64,000 bases of DNA from Sediminibacillus terrae (GCF_009602435.1 NZ_VZDQ01000001.1:1-64000); one strand, 5' to 3'; positions 17,530 through 25,648 are shown, counted from the first letter of the stretch. Made by a program: numbers and translations. Notes: a model not told the origin generated them from the sequence alone.

Positions 17530-19002
17530 ATGCCTAGAGCAATAGGATACGTGAGAATTAGCACAAATAAGCAACTAGGAAATACTTCCCTAGAAAAACA
17601 AAAAGCGGAAATAAAAAGATACTGTGAGGAAAATAATCTTAGTCTTGTTAAAATATATGATGAAGGAGCAAGATCAGGTGAAAATATGAAAGACAGACCT
17701 GTTTTTAAAGAAATGTATCACCATGCGTTTGATAAAGAAGAAAGAATTGATTACGTAGTTGTATTTAAGGCAGATCGTATTTCAAGAGACAACTTAGACG
17801 CCCTATATATATTTAAAAAATTGACTCAGGCTAATAAGACCCTAATCAGCATAGCGGATAATGTTGATACACGAGATCCACAAGCCAAACTACTTTATCA
17901 TATTATGGCATTAGTATCTGAACTGGAAAAAGATCTAATTAGTTTTCGTACTACAACAGGTATGGAAAAAAATGCGGAAGACGGGAAATTCAATGGAGGA
18001 AAGATATACGGATATTATTCAGAAAACAAAGAGTTGAAATTAATCCATGAAGAAGCGAAAGTTGTACAATATATTTTCGAGAAATACACTTATGATCAAT
18101 GGGGTTATCGTAAGATTGCCTCTAACCTTAACGACCAAGGTTTTAAAACAAAAAATAATAAACATTGGGGTATCACTGCAATAAAAACCATACTAAATAA
18201 TCGCTTCTATAATGGAATGACTAAATGGAAAGGTCAGTACAAAAAAGGAAAACATGTAAAAATAATAGATGATGAACTTTGGTATCAAACACAAAAAATG
18301 CTAAAACTTCGAAGTAGTGAGCCAACAAAAGTTCACCCTGGTAACTATCCACTTTCTGGTCTGATGAAATGCCCTCAATGTGGCTCCCCGATGGTACAAG
18401 GAAATAGTAGCCCTAGATACAAATACTATCAATGCAGCAAAAATAAAAACGGCGGTAAGAGCGTCTGCTCCTCTAATCTCGTAAAAAAGGAATACGCTGA
18501 AGAATTCGTTTACAGTAAATTCTTTACCACATTAAAATCCCTCGATATTGCTACACCCATTATTTCAACAACCATCTCCTCTTTGCAAAGTGAAGTTGAA
18601 CCTCTCAATGAGAAACTTAAATCCATGAAAAAAGAACTTAAAGAGATCACATTGGAAAAGAAAAACCTTTTTCTATTGAAACGTAAGAGCACAATCAATG
18701 ATTTAACATTTGAGCAAGAGATGGCTGACGTCCAGAAAGAAGAAGGGCAATTGATACAGTTTATCAATGTTTTAGAAAGACAAATTGCACAACAAAAAAA
18801 GACAAATCTAAAAGAGTCAATCAAAATAACCTTTGAAAAGTTTGAACTATTCTTTAAGTTGATGTCAGATGAAGACAAGAAAACAGTTCTTCATACATTC
18901 ATTAGAGAAATTCATATCTACCAAGGAAAAAAAACAAAAGATCGTACAATTAAGGAGGTGTTTTACGATTTCAATCTAAATAATATTTCAAAAATAGCGT
19001 AA
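17530..19002 (+). CDS. Large serine recombinase 1 (CcrA-like)
   Basis: This 490-residue recombinase has the resolvase-type catalytic domain in front (IGYVRIST with the nucleophile near S11, FKADRISRDNLD, ELEKDLISFRTTTGM). A recombinase domain follows at about 165-265. A zinc ribbon comes next (CPQCG near 280 and a CSxN...SVC pair near 305), then a coiled coil of about 360-440. Staphylococcal CcrA is somewhat shorter and is likewise followed by a partner recombinase. Translation is coupled to the 57-residue gene in front. With recombinase 2 it should excise and integrate the element at rlmH. Assignment to the A type rests on order and size, not on a phylogeny. Confidence 0.85.
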   Translation: MPRAIGYVRISTNKQLGNTSLEKQKAEIKRYCEENNLSLVKIYDEGARSGENMKDRPVFKEMYHHAFDKEERIDYVVVFKADRISRDNLDALYIFKKLTQANKTLISIADNVDTRDPQAKLLYHIMALVSELEKDLISFRTTTGMEKNAEDGKFNGGKIYGYYSENKELKLIHEEAKVVQYIFEKYTYDQWGYRKIASNLNDQGFKTKNNKHWGITAIKTILNNRFYNGMTKWKGQYKKGKHVKIIDDELWYQTQKMLKLRSSEPTKVHPGNYPLSGLMKCPQCGSPMVQGNSSPRYKYYQCSKNKNGGKSVCSSNLVKKEYAEEFVYSKFFTTLKSLDIATPIISTTISSLQSEVEPLNEKLKSMKKELKEITLEKKNLFLLKRKSTINDLTFEQEMADVQKEEGQLIQFINVLERQIAQQKKTNLKESIKITFEKFELFFKLMSDEDKKTVLHTFIREIHIYQGKKTKDRTIKEVFYDFNLNNISKIA

Positions 19003-19032
19003 AGAGAAGGGGCACATCCTTTCTCTTTTTTT
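19003..19032 (+). terminator. Weak terminator between the recombinases
   Basis: AGAGAAGG pairs with CCTTTCTCT (one bulged T) and is followed by T7. It could reduce, but probably not abolish, read-through to recombinase 2. Confidence 0.5.
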
Positions 19033-19069
19033 ACTTTCATATTAAACTATTACTGAAAGGAGAAGATAT

Positions 19070-20866
19070 ATGAATGAAATAAAACGTGTGGCTATATATT
19101 GTAGGGTTAGTACCGAAATGCAAACCGATGGATATAGTATCTCTGCACAGTTGCAAACATTGCGGCAATACACACAACTATATGGTTGGCGAATAGAAGA
19201 AGAATATGTTGATGAAGGAATCTCTGGAAAAAACATTACAGGACGACCTGCCATGAAAAGACTTATTGCTGATATTGAAAAGGAAAAATTTGAAGCTGTT
19301 CTAGTATGGAAAATTTCCCGGCTTTCTCGTAATATGTTGGATACCCTTACCTTGTTAGACAAATTTGATAAATACGGAGTACAATTTATATCTTACTCAG
19401 AAAATTTTGATACAGGTAATCCAATTGGTCGGTTAGTAGTACAACTTATGGCATCGATTGCTGAGATGGAACGAAATACACTATCAGAAAACGTTAAACT
19501 TGGAATGAAGCAAAGGGCATTAGAAGGCTCATGGAACGGCGGGATTGTTTTCGGCTATGATACTATTGAAAAGCAACTTATCATCAATCAAAAGGAAGCA
19601 AAAGTAGTACAACTAATTTACAAAATGTATGCGGACGGAAATGGTTTAAAAGCAATTGCAAATCACTTAAATAAAGCAGGATATAGAACAAAACGTAACC
19701 GTCACTTTTCAATTAATGGGGTAGCAACCATCTTAGATAATGTTATCTATAACGGTAAAATTAGTTGGTTAAAGGTTGAAAATTGGGATACAAAACGTAG
19801 AAGAGGTAAAAATCCTAACCCTATTCTCGTTGATGGACAACATGATGCCATTATCACAGACGAACTATGGAGCGTAGTTCAAGCAAGGAGAAAAAGCAAA
19901 TCATTTAAACAGCGTCAATCTAATGAACCATTTTTACTGAGTAGCCTTTTACGTTGCCCTGATTGTGGTCATGGAATGGTTCCTTCAATTACTACATATA
20001 CACGAAAAGATGGAACTAAACGAAAGCACCGTTATTATGTTTGTGGTATTTTCCACAATAAAGGATCCTCGGCATGTAGAGCAAACTCAATAAAAGCGTA
20101 TGAAGCGGAAGATGCAGTGATCAACAAAATTGCTAATTTCCTTTCCAATAAGAAAAGGCTTTATAAAACGCTACAAGATATAAACTCAAATTCCGTTGAT
20201 TCTATTAGTCAGCTCAATAAAAAGTTAGAACAGATAGAAAATCAACTGTCTGAGATAGAGTTATTGCAGAACCGATATTTGGAAGCATTCGAAAAAAATA
20301 TTCTTCCTACAGCAATTCTACAGGAAAGGTTACAGAAGGTGGCTAATGAAAAAGGAGAGTTAGAGCAAAGGAAAAACGATATAACCACACAATTAGGTTC
20401 TACTGAAACAAAAATTATACAGCCAGAAATAATCGAAAAACTATTGGAGCGATTCCTCTTAATATATAAGAATACATCAAGAGACAATAAAAAACATTTG
20501 CTTCAACTTCTAATTAACCAAATTACGATTAAACAATTAAAGGAACGGTCACGAACGCTTAATAAGATTGAACTCGAATTTGACTTTACGGCGGTCAACA
20601 TATCCAAGACCTTTACACTTATACACAAGCTGTATCGAGAAACGGATAATGAAGAAGATTATTCACTTTCAATACCCGCTTTCGACAACAAAATACCACC
20701 TTATTTACAACTTTTTTTGCCTCTATTTATGGTACGGTTCCCCCCGATTAATCCGAAACGCCCGATAAACCTGCTCCAACAACACCAACCTCATCACCTG
20801 GTGAGGAAACGTCATCTTCGAAAAACTAAGCGCATAATTACTCCGCTGCTGCACATCATTACTTAA
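19070..20866 (+). CDS. Large serine recombinase 2 (CcrB/CcrC-like), frame runs across attR
   Basis: This 598-codon frame starts at ATG 19070 behind GAAAGGAG. The catalytic domain is at about 1-150 (YCRVST with the nucleophile near S14, [24 protein letters not shown]). The recombinase domain is at 165-270, a zinc ribbon has CPDCG near 296 and YYVCG near 322, and a coiled coil covers 370-470. Codon 552 (CTA, 20723) is the first base triplet of the attachment repeat. From about codon 558 the sequence is the reverse strand of rlmH, and the translation there (proline, histidine and arginine rich) is not protein-like. Joining the ends in a circle replaces this tail by FTVVI-stop, giving 561 residues, close to the size of CcrC. 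The 598-residue form is thus a product of integration. Confidence 0.88.
   Translation: MNEIKRVAIYCRVSTEMQTDGYSISAQLQTLRQYTQLYGWRIEEEYVDEGISGKNITGRPAMKRLIADIEKEKFEAVLVWKISRLSRNMLDTLTLLDKFDKYGVQFISYSENFDTGNPIGRLVVQLMASIAEMERNTLSENVKLGMKQRALEGSWNGGIVFGYDTIEKQLIINQKEAKVVQLIYKMYADGNGLKAIANHLNKAGYRTKRNRHFSINGVATILDNVIYNGKISWLKVENWDTKRRRGKNPNPILVDGQHDAIITDELWSVVQARRKSKSFKQRQSNEPFLLSSLLRCPDCGHGMVPSITTYTRKDGTKRKHRYYVCGIFHNKGSSACRANSIKAYEAEDAVINKIANFLSNKKRLYKTLQDINSNSVDSISQLNKKLEQIENQLSEIELLQNRYLEAFEKNILPTAILQERLQKVANEKGELEQRKNDITTQLGSTETKIIQPEIIEKLLERFLLIYKNTSRDNKKHLLQLLINQITIKQLKERSRTLNKIELEFDFTAVNISKTFTLIHKLYRETDNEEDYSLSIPAFDNKIPPYLQLFLPLFMVRFPPINPKRPINLLQQHQPHHLVRKRHLRKTKRIITPLLHIIT
20711..20724 (-). 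repeat. Right inverted arm of the element
   Basis: CTTTTTTTGCCTCT is the complement of AGAGGCAAAAAAG at 421-433 with one additional A/T pair. It abuts and overlaps by two bases the right core repeat, and it is inside the coding sequence of recombinase 2. Confidence 0.6.
20723..20740. repeat. Right attachment repeat (attR core)
   Basis: CTATTTATGGTACGGTTC is identical to 389-406. It contains the stop codon and the last five sense codons of rlmH on the minus strand and codons 552-557 of recombinase 2 on the plus strand. Confidence 0.9.
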
Positions 20867-21202
20867 TCCCAGTGACCCGCCAATCACAAACACGAGCTTG
20901 CTGTTTCCATAGGTGGTCAGTTTATCGATTTTTGATGCGAGTTGTTCGGATGTAATCATTTCTCCCTTTATTTCCAGAGAGATAACATAGTCGTCGACGC
21001 CAATCTTTGCGAGTATGCGGTCGCCCTCTTTTTGCTTGACCATCTCCATATCGGCTGCACTTAGGTTTTCCGGTGCTTTTTCGTCAGGTACTTCGATTTC
21101 CTCGACTTTTGCATAAGCTCCTAGGCGTTTTACATATTCTGCGATGCCTTGCTTTAAGTATTTTTCTTTTAGTTTTCCTACAGAAATAATTGTTATTTTC
21201 AT
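20723..21202 (-). CDS. rlmH: 23S rRNA pseudouridine-1915 N3-methyltransferase
   Basis: This 159-residue SPOUT-fold enzyme methylates pseudouridine 1915 in helix 69 of 23S rRNA, using AdoMet. The AdoMet-binding knot is visible as [12 protein letters not shown] and the C-terminal end as [17 protein letters not shown] at 21202 follows AAAAGGAAG. The length is normal and the C-terminus is intact, because the integrated element supplies the original last codons within its 18-bp repeat. Recombinase 2 is transcribed toward it and its frame overlaps the last ~140 bp in antisense. In Bacillus rlmH follows htrA/walJ; here a 9-kb accessory block separates them. Confidence 0.97.
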   Translation of the reverse strand: MKITIISVGKLKEKYLKQGIAEYVKRLGAYAKVEEIEVPDEKAPENLSAADMEMVKQKEGDRILAKIGVDDYVISLEIKGEMITSEQLASKIDKLTTYGNSKLVFVIGGSLGLSNDVQQRSNYALSFSKMTFPHQVMRLVLLEQVYRAFRINRGEPYHK

Positions 21203-21330
21203 GGTTTCTTCCTTTTCTTTCGGTTAAATTGTTTGTTCTCTTTAGTATAACGAGAAAAAATGGAAAACGCATGGGTTTGCGGCAAACATTGCTTATAAGC
21301 AGCTATAATAGATGTGTTTGCTCACTAATA

Positions 21331-21365
21331 ATCCCGGCGCGCATATACGCTGCCGGGATGTTTCT
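21331..21365 (-). terminator. Possible terminator after the reductase gene
   Basis: ATCCCGGC (21331-21338) pairs with GCCGGGAT (21352-21359) and lies 11 bp beyond the NrdF stop. The T tract is better on the plus strand (GTTTCTTT) than on the minus strand (TATTA), so efficiency is uncertain. Confidence 0.45.
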
Positions 21366-21369
21366 TTCA

Positions 21370-22407
21370 TTACAGATCATCAAATCCGTTTAGGTCGCTT
21401 GTCTTGGTGTATTGGCGGGACTTCTGTTCGAAGAAATCGGATTTTGTGCCGTTGAAGTTATCGGCATAGGCCCGAATCCATTTCATCGGGTTCTCTTGAT
21501 AGCCTTCGTAAATCTCGCTTAGACCGAGCATGCGAAGCATCTTGTTGGCTCGATATTTGATATAGCCTTCCATTGCATCGAGCTGAATTCCGTCAATGCC
21601 TTCGAGTACGTAGCGGCTCCACTTTGTTTCCTGTTCAACAGAATGGCGGAATTGGTCGTAAACCCATTCGATGAATTGCTCGTTATTGTACTCCGGATTT
21701 TCTGCCAGGGTGGCACGGAACAGTTCACTGATGAAGCGGCCATGGTACAGCTCGTCCCGATTGATGTAAGAAATCATCGTGGAGGTACCTACCATTTTCT
21801 GATTGCGTGCCAGGTTGTAGAAGAAAGCAAACCCGCTATAGAAGAATAATCCTTCCAATAAAGAAGAATACACCATTGCTTTTAACACCGTTTCAATAGT
21901 CGGATTGGCCGCAAATTCGTTGTAAATCTCGACAATCCGTTCATTGCGCTCCAGCAGAACGGGATCTGTACGTCCTTCATTAAAGGATGCAATTTGGTTA
22001 TCGTAATTTGTCACCGACGCCAAAACGTATGTATAGCTGTGGTTATGCTCGCTTTCCTGGTCGGCGATCGTTGCAAGCAATGATTTGACGCTTGGATCCG
22101 TCGAATAGGCAGAAATCTTGGATGCGATATCCGTTTGCGGACCGTCCAATGTTGCAAGCAGTCCGATGATTTTAAGGAAGGCGGTTCGCTCCCGCTCGGC
22201 GAGTTTGCTGAATTGCTTCGTATCCGTCACCATGTTGACTTCGTTGGCTGTCCAGAACAGCCCTCGAATCGTTTTCCGCATATCGTAAAAATGCGGATAC
22301 TTCACATTGTCCCAATGGAGGATTCCACTTGCTTCCCCGTTAAACAGTGCGGTAGCTTTATTCGGATTTGTCGGTTCCAGTACTTTTGCTTTGGTTAACT
22401 TAACCAT
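21370..22407 (-). CDS. nrdF: Ribonucleotide reductase beta subunit (class I)
   Basis: This 345-residue radical-generating subunit makes deoxyribonucleotides together with an alpha subunit. The di-metal ligands are all present in the usual order: D88, E118 with H121 (ESEH), E185 (LLEGLFFYSGF) and E219 with H222 (DELYH). Tyrosines near 125-127 are radical candidates. By recall it resembles the NrdB/NrdF of Geobacillus and relatives (SGFAFFYNLARNQKMV) more than B. subtilis NrdF. It overlaps the flavodoxin gene in front by 13 bp, so the two form an operon. No alpha subunit gene is present on either side, so the partner must be encoded elsewhere. Confidence 0.92.
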   Translation of the reverse strand: MVKLTKAKVLEPTNPNKATALFNGEASGILHWDNVKYPHFYDMRKTIRGLFWTANEVNMVTDTKQFSKLAERERTAFLKIIGLLATLDGPQTDIASKISAYSTDPSVKSLLATIADQESEHNHSYTYVLASVTNYDNQIASFNEGRTDPVLLERNERIVEIYNEFAANPTIETVLKAMVYSSLLEGLFFYSGFAFFYNLARNQKMVGTSTMISYINRDELYHGRFISELFRATLAENPEYNNEQFIEWVYDQFRHSVEQETKWSRYVLEGIDGIQLDAMEGYIKYRANKMLRMLGLSEIYEGYQENPMKWIRAYADNFNGTKSDFFEQKSRQYTKTSDLNGFDDL

Positions 22408-22862
22408 GCTAATACTCCTTTCATCCAGTTCACGACTTCTTGTTCCTGTTCTCCTCTCGGAGATTGCTCCACCTTCAACGGCGGAAGCGGTGAATGATAG
22501 AATCTAGCCAGCTTTTCTGCTGCCAGGCAAAACATATCATCCCCGCCAAACTGTGTATCGCCGGTGCCGAAGACGAACACATTCTCCGGCTTATAGCCTA
22601 AATCGGCCACGAAATCCTTTACATCGAACGGTGTCTGGCCGTTATCCCAGGTGTAGCTGCCAATAAACATGGCATCGTAAGGCTGCACGTCCGGGATTGT
22701 TTCATTTCCCAAAATGTTATAGAGCTTTACCCTCCCGACATACCGCTCCAGTTCCTCGGCAAGCATTTGCGCCACCTCACGTGTGTTACCGCTGATCGAT
22801 ACATACACGATGATGACGGATAACGAAGAAAGCGCCCTGTCGTTCGAATGCTTTGTTTTCAT
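22395..22862 (-). CDS. nrdI: NrdI-like flavodoxin
   Basis: This FMN protein of about 155 residues has the flavodoxin phosphate loop VSISGNTREVA and the flavin-contact segments GSYTWDNGQTP and FGTGDTQFGGD. In class Ib systems such a protein supplies oxidant to assemble the manganese-tyrosyl radical cofactor of NrdF. The overlap with the reductase gene supports this role. The start is uncertain: ATG at 22862 has AGGA seven bases upstream, while ATG 22877 and TTG 22886 lack a ribosome site. It is more like a general flavodoxin than B. subtilis NrdI, so a generic reductase partner is an alternative. Confidence 0.75.
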   Translation of the reverse strand: MKTKHSNDRALSSLSVIIVYVSISGNTREVAQMLAEELERYVGRVKLYNILGNETIPDVQPYDAMFIGSYTWDNGQTPFDVKDFVADLGYKPENVFVFGTGDTQFGGDDMFCLAAEKLARFYHSPLPPLKVEQSPRGEQEQEVVNWMKGVLAWLS

Positions 22863-22925
22863 GTTCAATCCTGTCATGGATATCAAACCAATCTTTTTTA
22901 GAGTAAACTGCTAAGCTGGCAAAAT

Positions 22926-22970
22926 ATCTATATATGTAACAATAAATTTTTAAATCTACTACATATAGTA
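22926..22970 (-). promoter_or_regulatory. Tandem NrdR boxes
   Basis: Box 1 is ATCTA-TATA-TGTAA (22926-22939) and box 2 is TACTA-CATA-TAGTA (22957-22970). Both resemble the NrdR consensus CACTA-TATA-TAGTG. Their centres are 31 bp apart, the usual three-turn spacing of paired NrdR boxes. They lie 60-110 bp before nrdI, where repression of the operon would be expected. Confidence 0.7.
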
Positions 22971-23695
22971 ACAATTCAACTGCACAAAGACAATGGCAAA
23001 TATGTGTCGTTTTTTTGTTTGGAATAGAATGGACGTTTTCTCTTGCCGTGGGCGTCCTTTATGATGAGGGATTGTTCAAAGAATAACATGTCGGTCATTA
23101 TTTCCGGGGAAATAAAATAGGATTCTGTCGAAATTTTGGGGAGGATGTATTCATCTTTTCTGTTTTAGATGGACCGTTGCACAGTCTAGGATATAAATCC
23201 AGTTTCCTCTACTTAACGGGAGAGCCAATGCTCTTTGCTACTTTACTATGTGTATATTAGTATATGTCTATTCTTGTAGGTCTACCTATAAAAGAAAGAT
23301 CGTTACCATGAAAGAGATCTTTATATCGAAAGCAGCAAAAGAGATAACTAAAACAACTTTACCAATCTATTTCAAAATAAAGGGAATTACATGACTTGGG
23401 TCTGACATACATCTTCTGCAAACGAATGATTTATGACAATCAAGCAAAAGGCAGCCATCAAAGGCAATGCGACCACTATTTGGATTATAAAATCGATGAA
23501 GTATTTAGATATCATATTCAACTAACATTCAATAACTATATACATGGAGCTAGAGGGTTTATGGAGGAGTATCGTGAAGATTAGACTGTTTTCCCTAAAA
23601 TTGTTATAAAAGCTACTCTTGTTTTTTGTTCATACTACCGATAATCGATGTTTAATTCACTGATGTCTCTGCTAAAAGTTCCTTCTGGACATTTT
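22971..23695. other. Intergenic region with a possible gene remnant
   Basis: There is no gene with a ribosome site in 725 bp. An open stretch at 23396-23584 (plus) ends in a protein-like segment, YKIDEVFRYHIQLTFNNYIH followed by GARGFMEEYRED. It has no usable start near it and may be the tail of a lost gene. Confidence 0.4.
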
Positions 23696-23731
23696 ATAAC
23701 GAATATGTTATTTTTATAACAAATAAGTTAT
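23696..23731 (+). promoter_or_regulatory. Twin operator of the toxin-antitoxin locus
   Basis: Two identical inverted repeats ATAAC-N6-GTTAT lie at 23696-23711 and 23716-23731. Their centres are 20 bp apart, two helical turns. They end 25 bp before the toxin start. Toxin-antitoxin loci are typically repressed by their own antitoxin bound to such sites. Confidence 0.65.
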
Positions 23732-23756
23732 AACATAAGTTTGAAAGGAGCATAAT

Positions 23757-24134
23757 ATGAACTACGAAGTAATCTTCTATGAAGATGATCGTGGTCGTGC
23801 TCCCGTAAAAGATTTTCTCGATGAATTACAACTAAAAGCCACAAACAACAAGAAAGACAAGCAATTACTGCGAAAGATTACTCTTTACATTGAGATCTTG
23901 GAAAAATTGGGAACGAGAGCAGGTTTACCTTATACAAAGAATATTGGAAACGGCATCTGGGAGTTACGCCCCAAAGACCACCGAGTTCTTTTCTTTGGTT
24001 GGAAAGGTAATCAAATTGTTTTGTTACATGCATTTAGGAAAGAAACAAAGAAAACTCCTATACGAGAAATTGAACAAGCAGAAAAGGAAATGAAGGATTG
24101 GCTATCCTACGGAGAAAATCGCATTACGGGTTAG
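23757..24134 (+). CDS. higB: HigB/RelE-type toxin (Gp49-like family)
   Basis: This 125-residue protein is of the phage-derived Gp49/HigB family, ribosome-dependent mRNA interferases of the RelE fold. Family traits are YEVIFYEDDRGRAPVKDFLD at the start, a central IEILEKLG helix, and ELRPKDHRVLFFGWKGNQIV with LLHAFRKETKKTP; the basic KDHR and FRKETKKTP segments carry the likely catalytic residues. AAAGGAG is seven bases before the ATG. The toxin precedes its antitoxin, as in HigBA loci. Confidence 0.85.
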   Translation: MNYEVIFYEDDRGRAPVKDFLDELQLKATNNKKDKQLLRKITLYIEILEKLGTRAGLPYTKNIGNGIWELRPKDHRVLFFGWKGNQIVLLHAFRKETKKTPIREIEQAEKEMKDWLSYGENRITG

Positions 24135-24220
24135 TACCATGTATCATCAGGGAGGGATACCCCTCCCTGGCCAAATGGCTAGAAGATTGCTTACAGTAAT
24201 ATTTTTATTTAAGATCAGTT

Positions 24221-24345
24221 AAATAATTTTAGTAAGGAGGGAAATTGTGAAAAGGAGGCAAATTGCAAAAAACGTCCTCGTGCTCGACAAAAGGGAATTA
24301 GAACAAATTCATTTGTCGTATTAGTAATTCGTCTTAAGCATCTAA
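24221..24345 (+). pseudogene. Relic duplication of the antitoxin 5' end
   Basis: The sequence TTTTAGTAAGGAGGGAAA, then AAAAAACGTCC-CGTGCTCGACA and GGAATTAGAACAAATTC closely follows the upstream region and first ~35 codons of the antitoxin at 24424-24545, with indels that destroy the frame. It lies between toxin and antitoxin, so it is a tandem duplication in which the first copy has decayed. Confidence 0.6.
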
Positions 24346-24439
24346 ATGAAAATCTAATAATAAGAATTTAGTAATAAAAAAATTTAGTGATGATGAGAAG
24401 ATTAAAACTGTTAAATGAATTTAGTAAGGAGGGAAAATA

Positions 24440-24736
24440 ATGAAATGGGCGGATTATAAAAAAAACATCCATGCGCTCGACAGTGTGGAATTAGAACAAA
24501 TACAACTAATCGCCCAATTAGTAGCTCGTCGTAAGCAACTAGGTATCACCCAAAAAGATTTAGCGAGAATGACCGGATTAAAACAGTCTGCTATTGCCAG
24601 AATAGAAAAAGAAGGATCTGTGCCGAGATTGGATACAATTGAAAAAATCAGTAATGCGTTGGGACTAAAGTTAACCTTAATGGAACAAGATGAAAATGCC
24701 GCCACCCTTGACAGATCTTTAACCAGTGTAAATTAG
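24440..24736 (+). CDS. higA: XRE-family antitoxin (HigA-type)
   Basis: This 98-residue protein has one Cro/C1 helix-turn-helix at about 33-65 (LGITQKDLARMTGLKQSAIA). It should neutralise the upstream toxin and repress the locus at the ATAAC-N6-GTTAT sites. AAGGAGG is eight bases before the ATG. The 305-bp distance from the toxin is unusually long for a HigBA pair and is explained by the relic duplication in between. A strong terminator follows. Confidence 0.85.
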   Translation: MKWADYKKNIHALDSVELEQIQLIAQLVARRKQLGITQKDLARMTGLKQSAIARIEKEGSVPRLDTIEKISNALGLKLTLMEQDENAATLDRSLTSVN

Positions 24737-24768
24737 AATAGATAAAAAGATAGTGTAAGGTTAACGAG

Positions 24769-24812
24769 AAAGTGCTGGTGGAGTTAAATATCTCCATCCA
24801 GCACTTTTTTTT
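24769..24812 (+). terminator. Terminator of the toxin-antitoxin locus
   Basis: AAAGTGCTGG and GGAG pair with CTCC and CCAGCACTTT, with a small interior mismatch, and T8 follows. Confidence 0.85.
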
Positions 24813-24906
24813 ACTGATTTAATAATTAGTTATCAATTGTCTATTAAGAGTTATTAATATATAAAATTATAGCCTAAATTACAGCAAAAAAGCGTTCAAG
24901 ATCGTA

Positions 24907-25032
24907 GAAATTAAGGCTGTGCGGGAAATACTGGGGGCCACAAAGTACTATTCTGCGGTTGCAGCATGGGTAGTATCAATACACAAGTTCACAGAACAGG
25001 CGAAAGAGTTGGCTTATAACTCCAATGTGTAA
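24907..25032 (+). pseudogene. C-terminal fragment of an Mrr-type restriction nuclease
   Basis: The frame reads EIKAVREILGATKYYSAVAA, then WVVSIHKFTEQAKELAYNSN and a stop. It resembles the end of the Mrr catalytic fold: a YY-containing helix, a WVV strand, then FTxxAxELAxxNxV. No start, no N-terminal domain and no catalytic core motif precede it. It is a remnant of a lost defence gene beside the toxin-antitoxin locus. Confidence 0.55.
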
Positions 25033-25288
25033 CTGGTATATGAAAGGTCTAAAATCTTTGCTTTTAAAGATGAAGCCTAATGCTAAACAATACACCTAAT
25101 AAATATTTAAGAGGATTCCGATTGTTGTGTATATTTATGTAATCCGCTGTATCTCCTCAGTATGTCTGACCAGACTAATCATATTCGCAAGTTTGTCCCC
25201 GTTCTTTAACGGGAAATGTTCACTGTAAGCTATTTGTACCTCTCGACTTTGGCAAGATCTCTATTCACTTGGAAGGAGAGATTTTCCC

Positions 25289-25648
25289 ATGGATAAAATT
25301 CTTTTCGTACAGACCGGAACAGGTATCGACGTGCATGGCCAGAACATCACCAAGGCAGCCGTCCGGGCAGTGGAAGATGCGATACTTTCCAATTCGATGC
25401 CCGGTATTGAACAGAGCCTGCCGGAGCAATCGTTGGAAAACATGAAAGTCAATGTGCGTCTCGCTGTACCGTTGGACAGGCAACAGCTCGACAAGGAAGA
25501 AGTGAAAAAGGTGATCCCGTTTGGTTCCGCGAAGGTCGAATTGACAGATGGCGGAATGGCAACCTCCAGCGGCATTATCCTTGAAGAAGAGAACGATGAG
25601 AACGATTTGATGTATATCGTCAATGCCGCTGTCGAAGTCGGTTATTGA
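25289..25648 (+). CDS. Lin0512 family protein
   Basis: This 119-residue protein matches the conserved hypothetical family named after Listeria Lin0512. It opens ILFVQTGTGIDVHGQNITKA and continues AVRAVEDAILSNSMPGIEQS with a GIILEEEND segment near the end. No function is established for the family. GGAAGGAG is about eight bases before the ATG. It is a single-gene unit with its own terminator, in chromosomal-looking base composition. Confidence 0.85.
   Translation: MDKILFVQTGTGIDVHGQNITKAAVRAVEDAILSNSMPGIEQSLPEQSLENMKVNVRLAVPLDRQQLDKEEVKKVIPFGSAKVELTDGGMATSSGIILEEENDENDLMYIVNAAVEVGY

Larger units (their letters stand above)
389..20740. mobile_element. SCC-like element integrated in the 3' end of rlmH
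   Basis: The ends are the 18-bp direct repeats at 389-406 and 20723-20740. Near-identical inverted arms of 13-14 bp lie just inside at 421-433 and 20711-20724. Two large serine recombinases in tandem lie at the rlmH end. Insertion at the last codons of rlmH by paired large serine recombinases is the defining behaviour of staphylococcal SCC elements, whose repeat also encodes the RlmH tail (xxYHK-stop). The interior is AT-rich relative to the flank and has many small orphan genes and a restriction system, which is typical of SCC cargo. No mec gene and no Cch-type helicase are present. The element appears intact at both ends. Confidence 0.88.

Noticed and set aside
1-20740. CRISPR array among the repeats of the element.
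   Set aside because: Repeats are degenerate, irregularly spaced and interleaved with genes; there is no constant repeat-spacer pattern and no cas gene.
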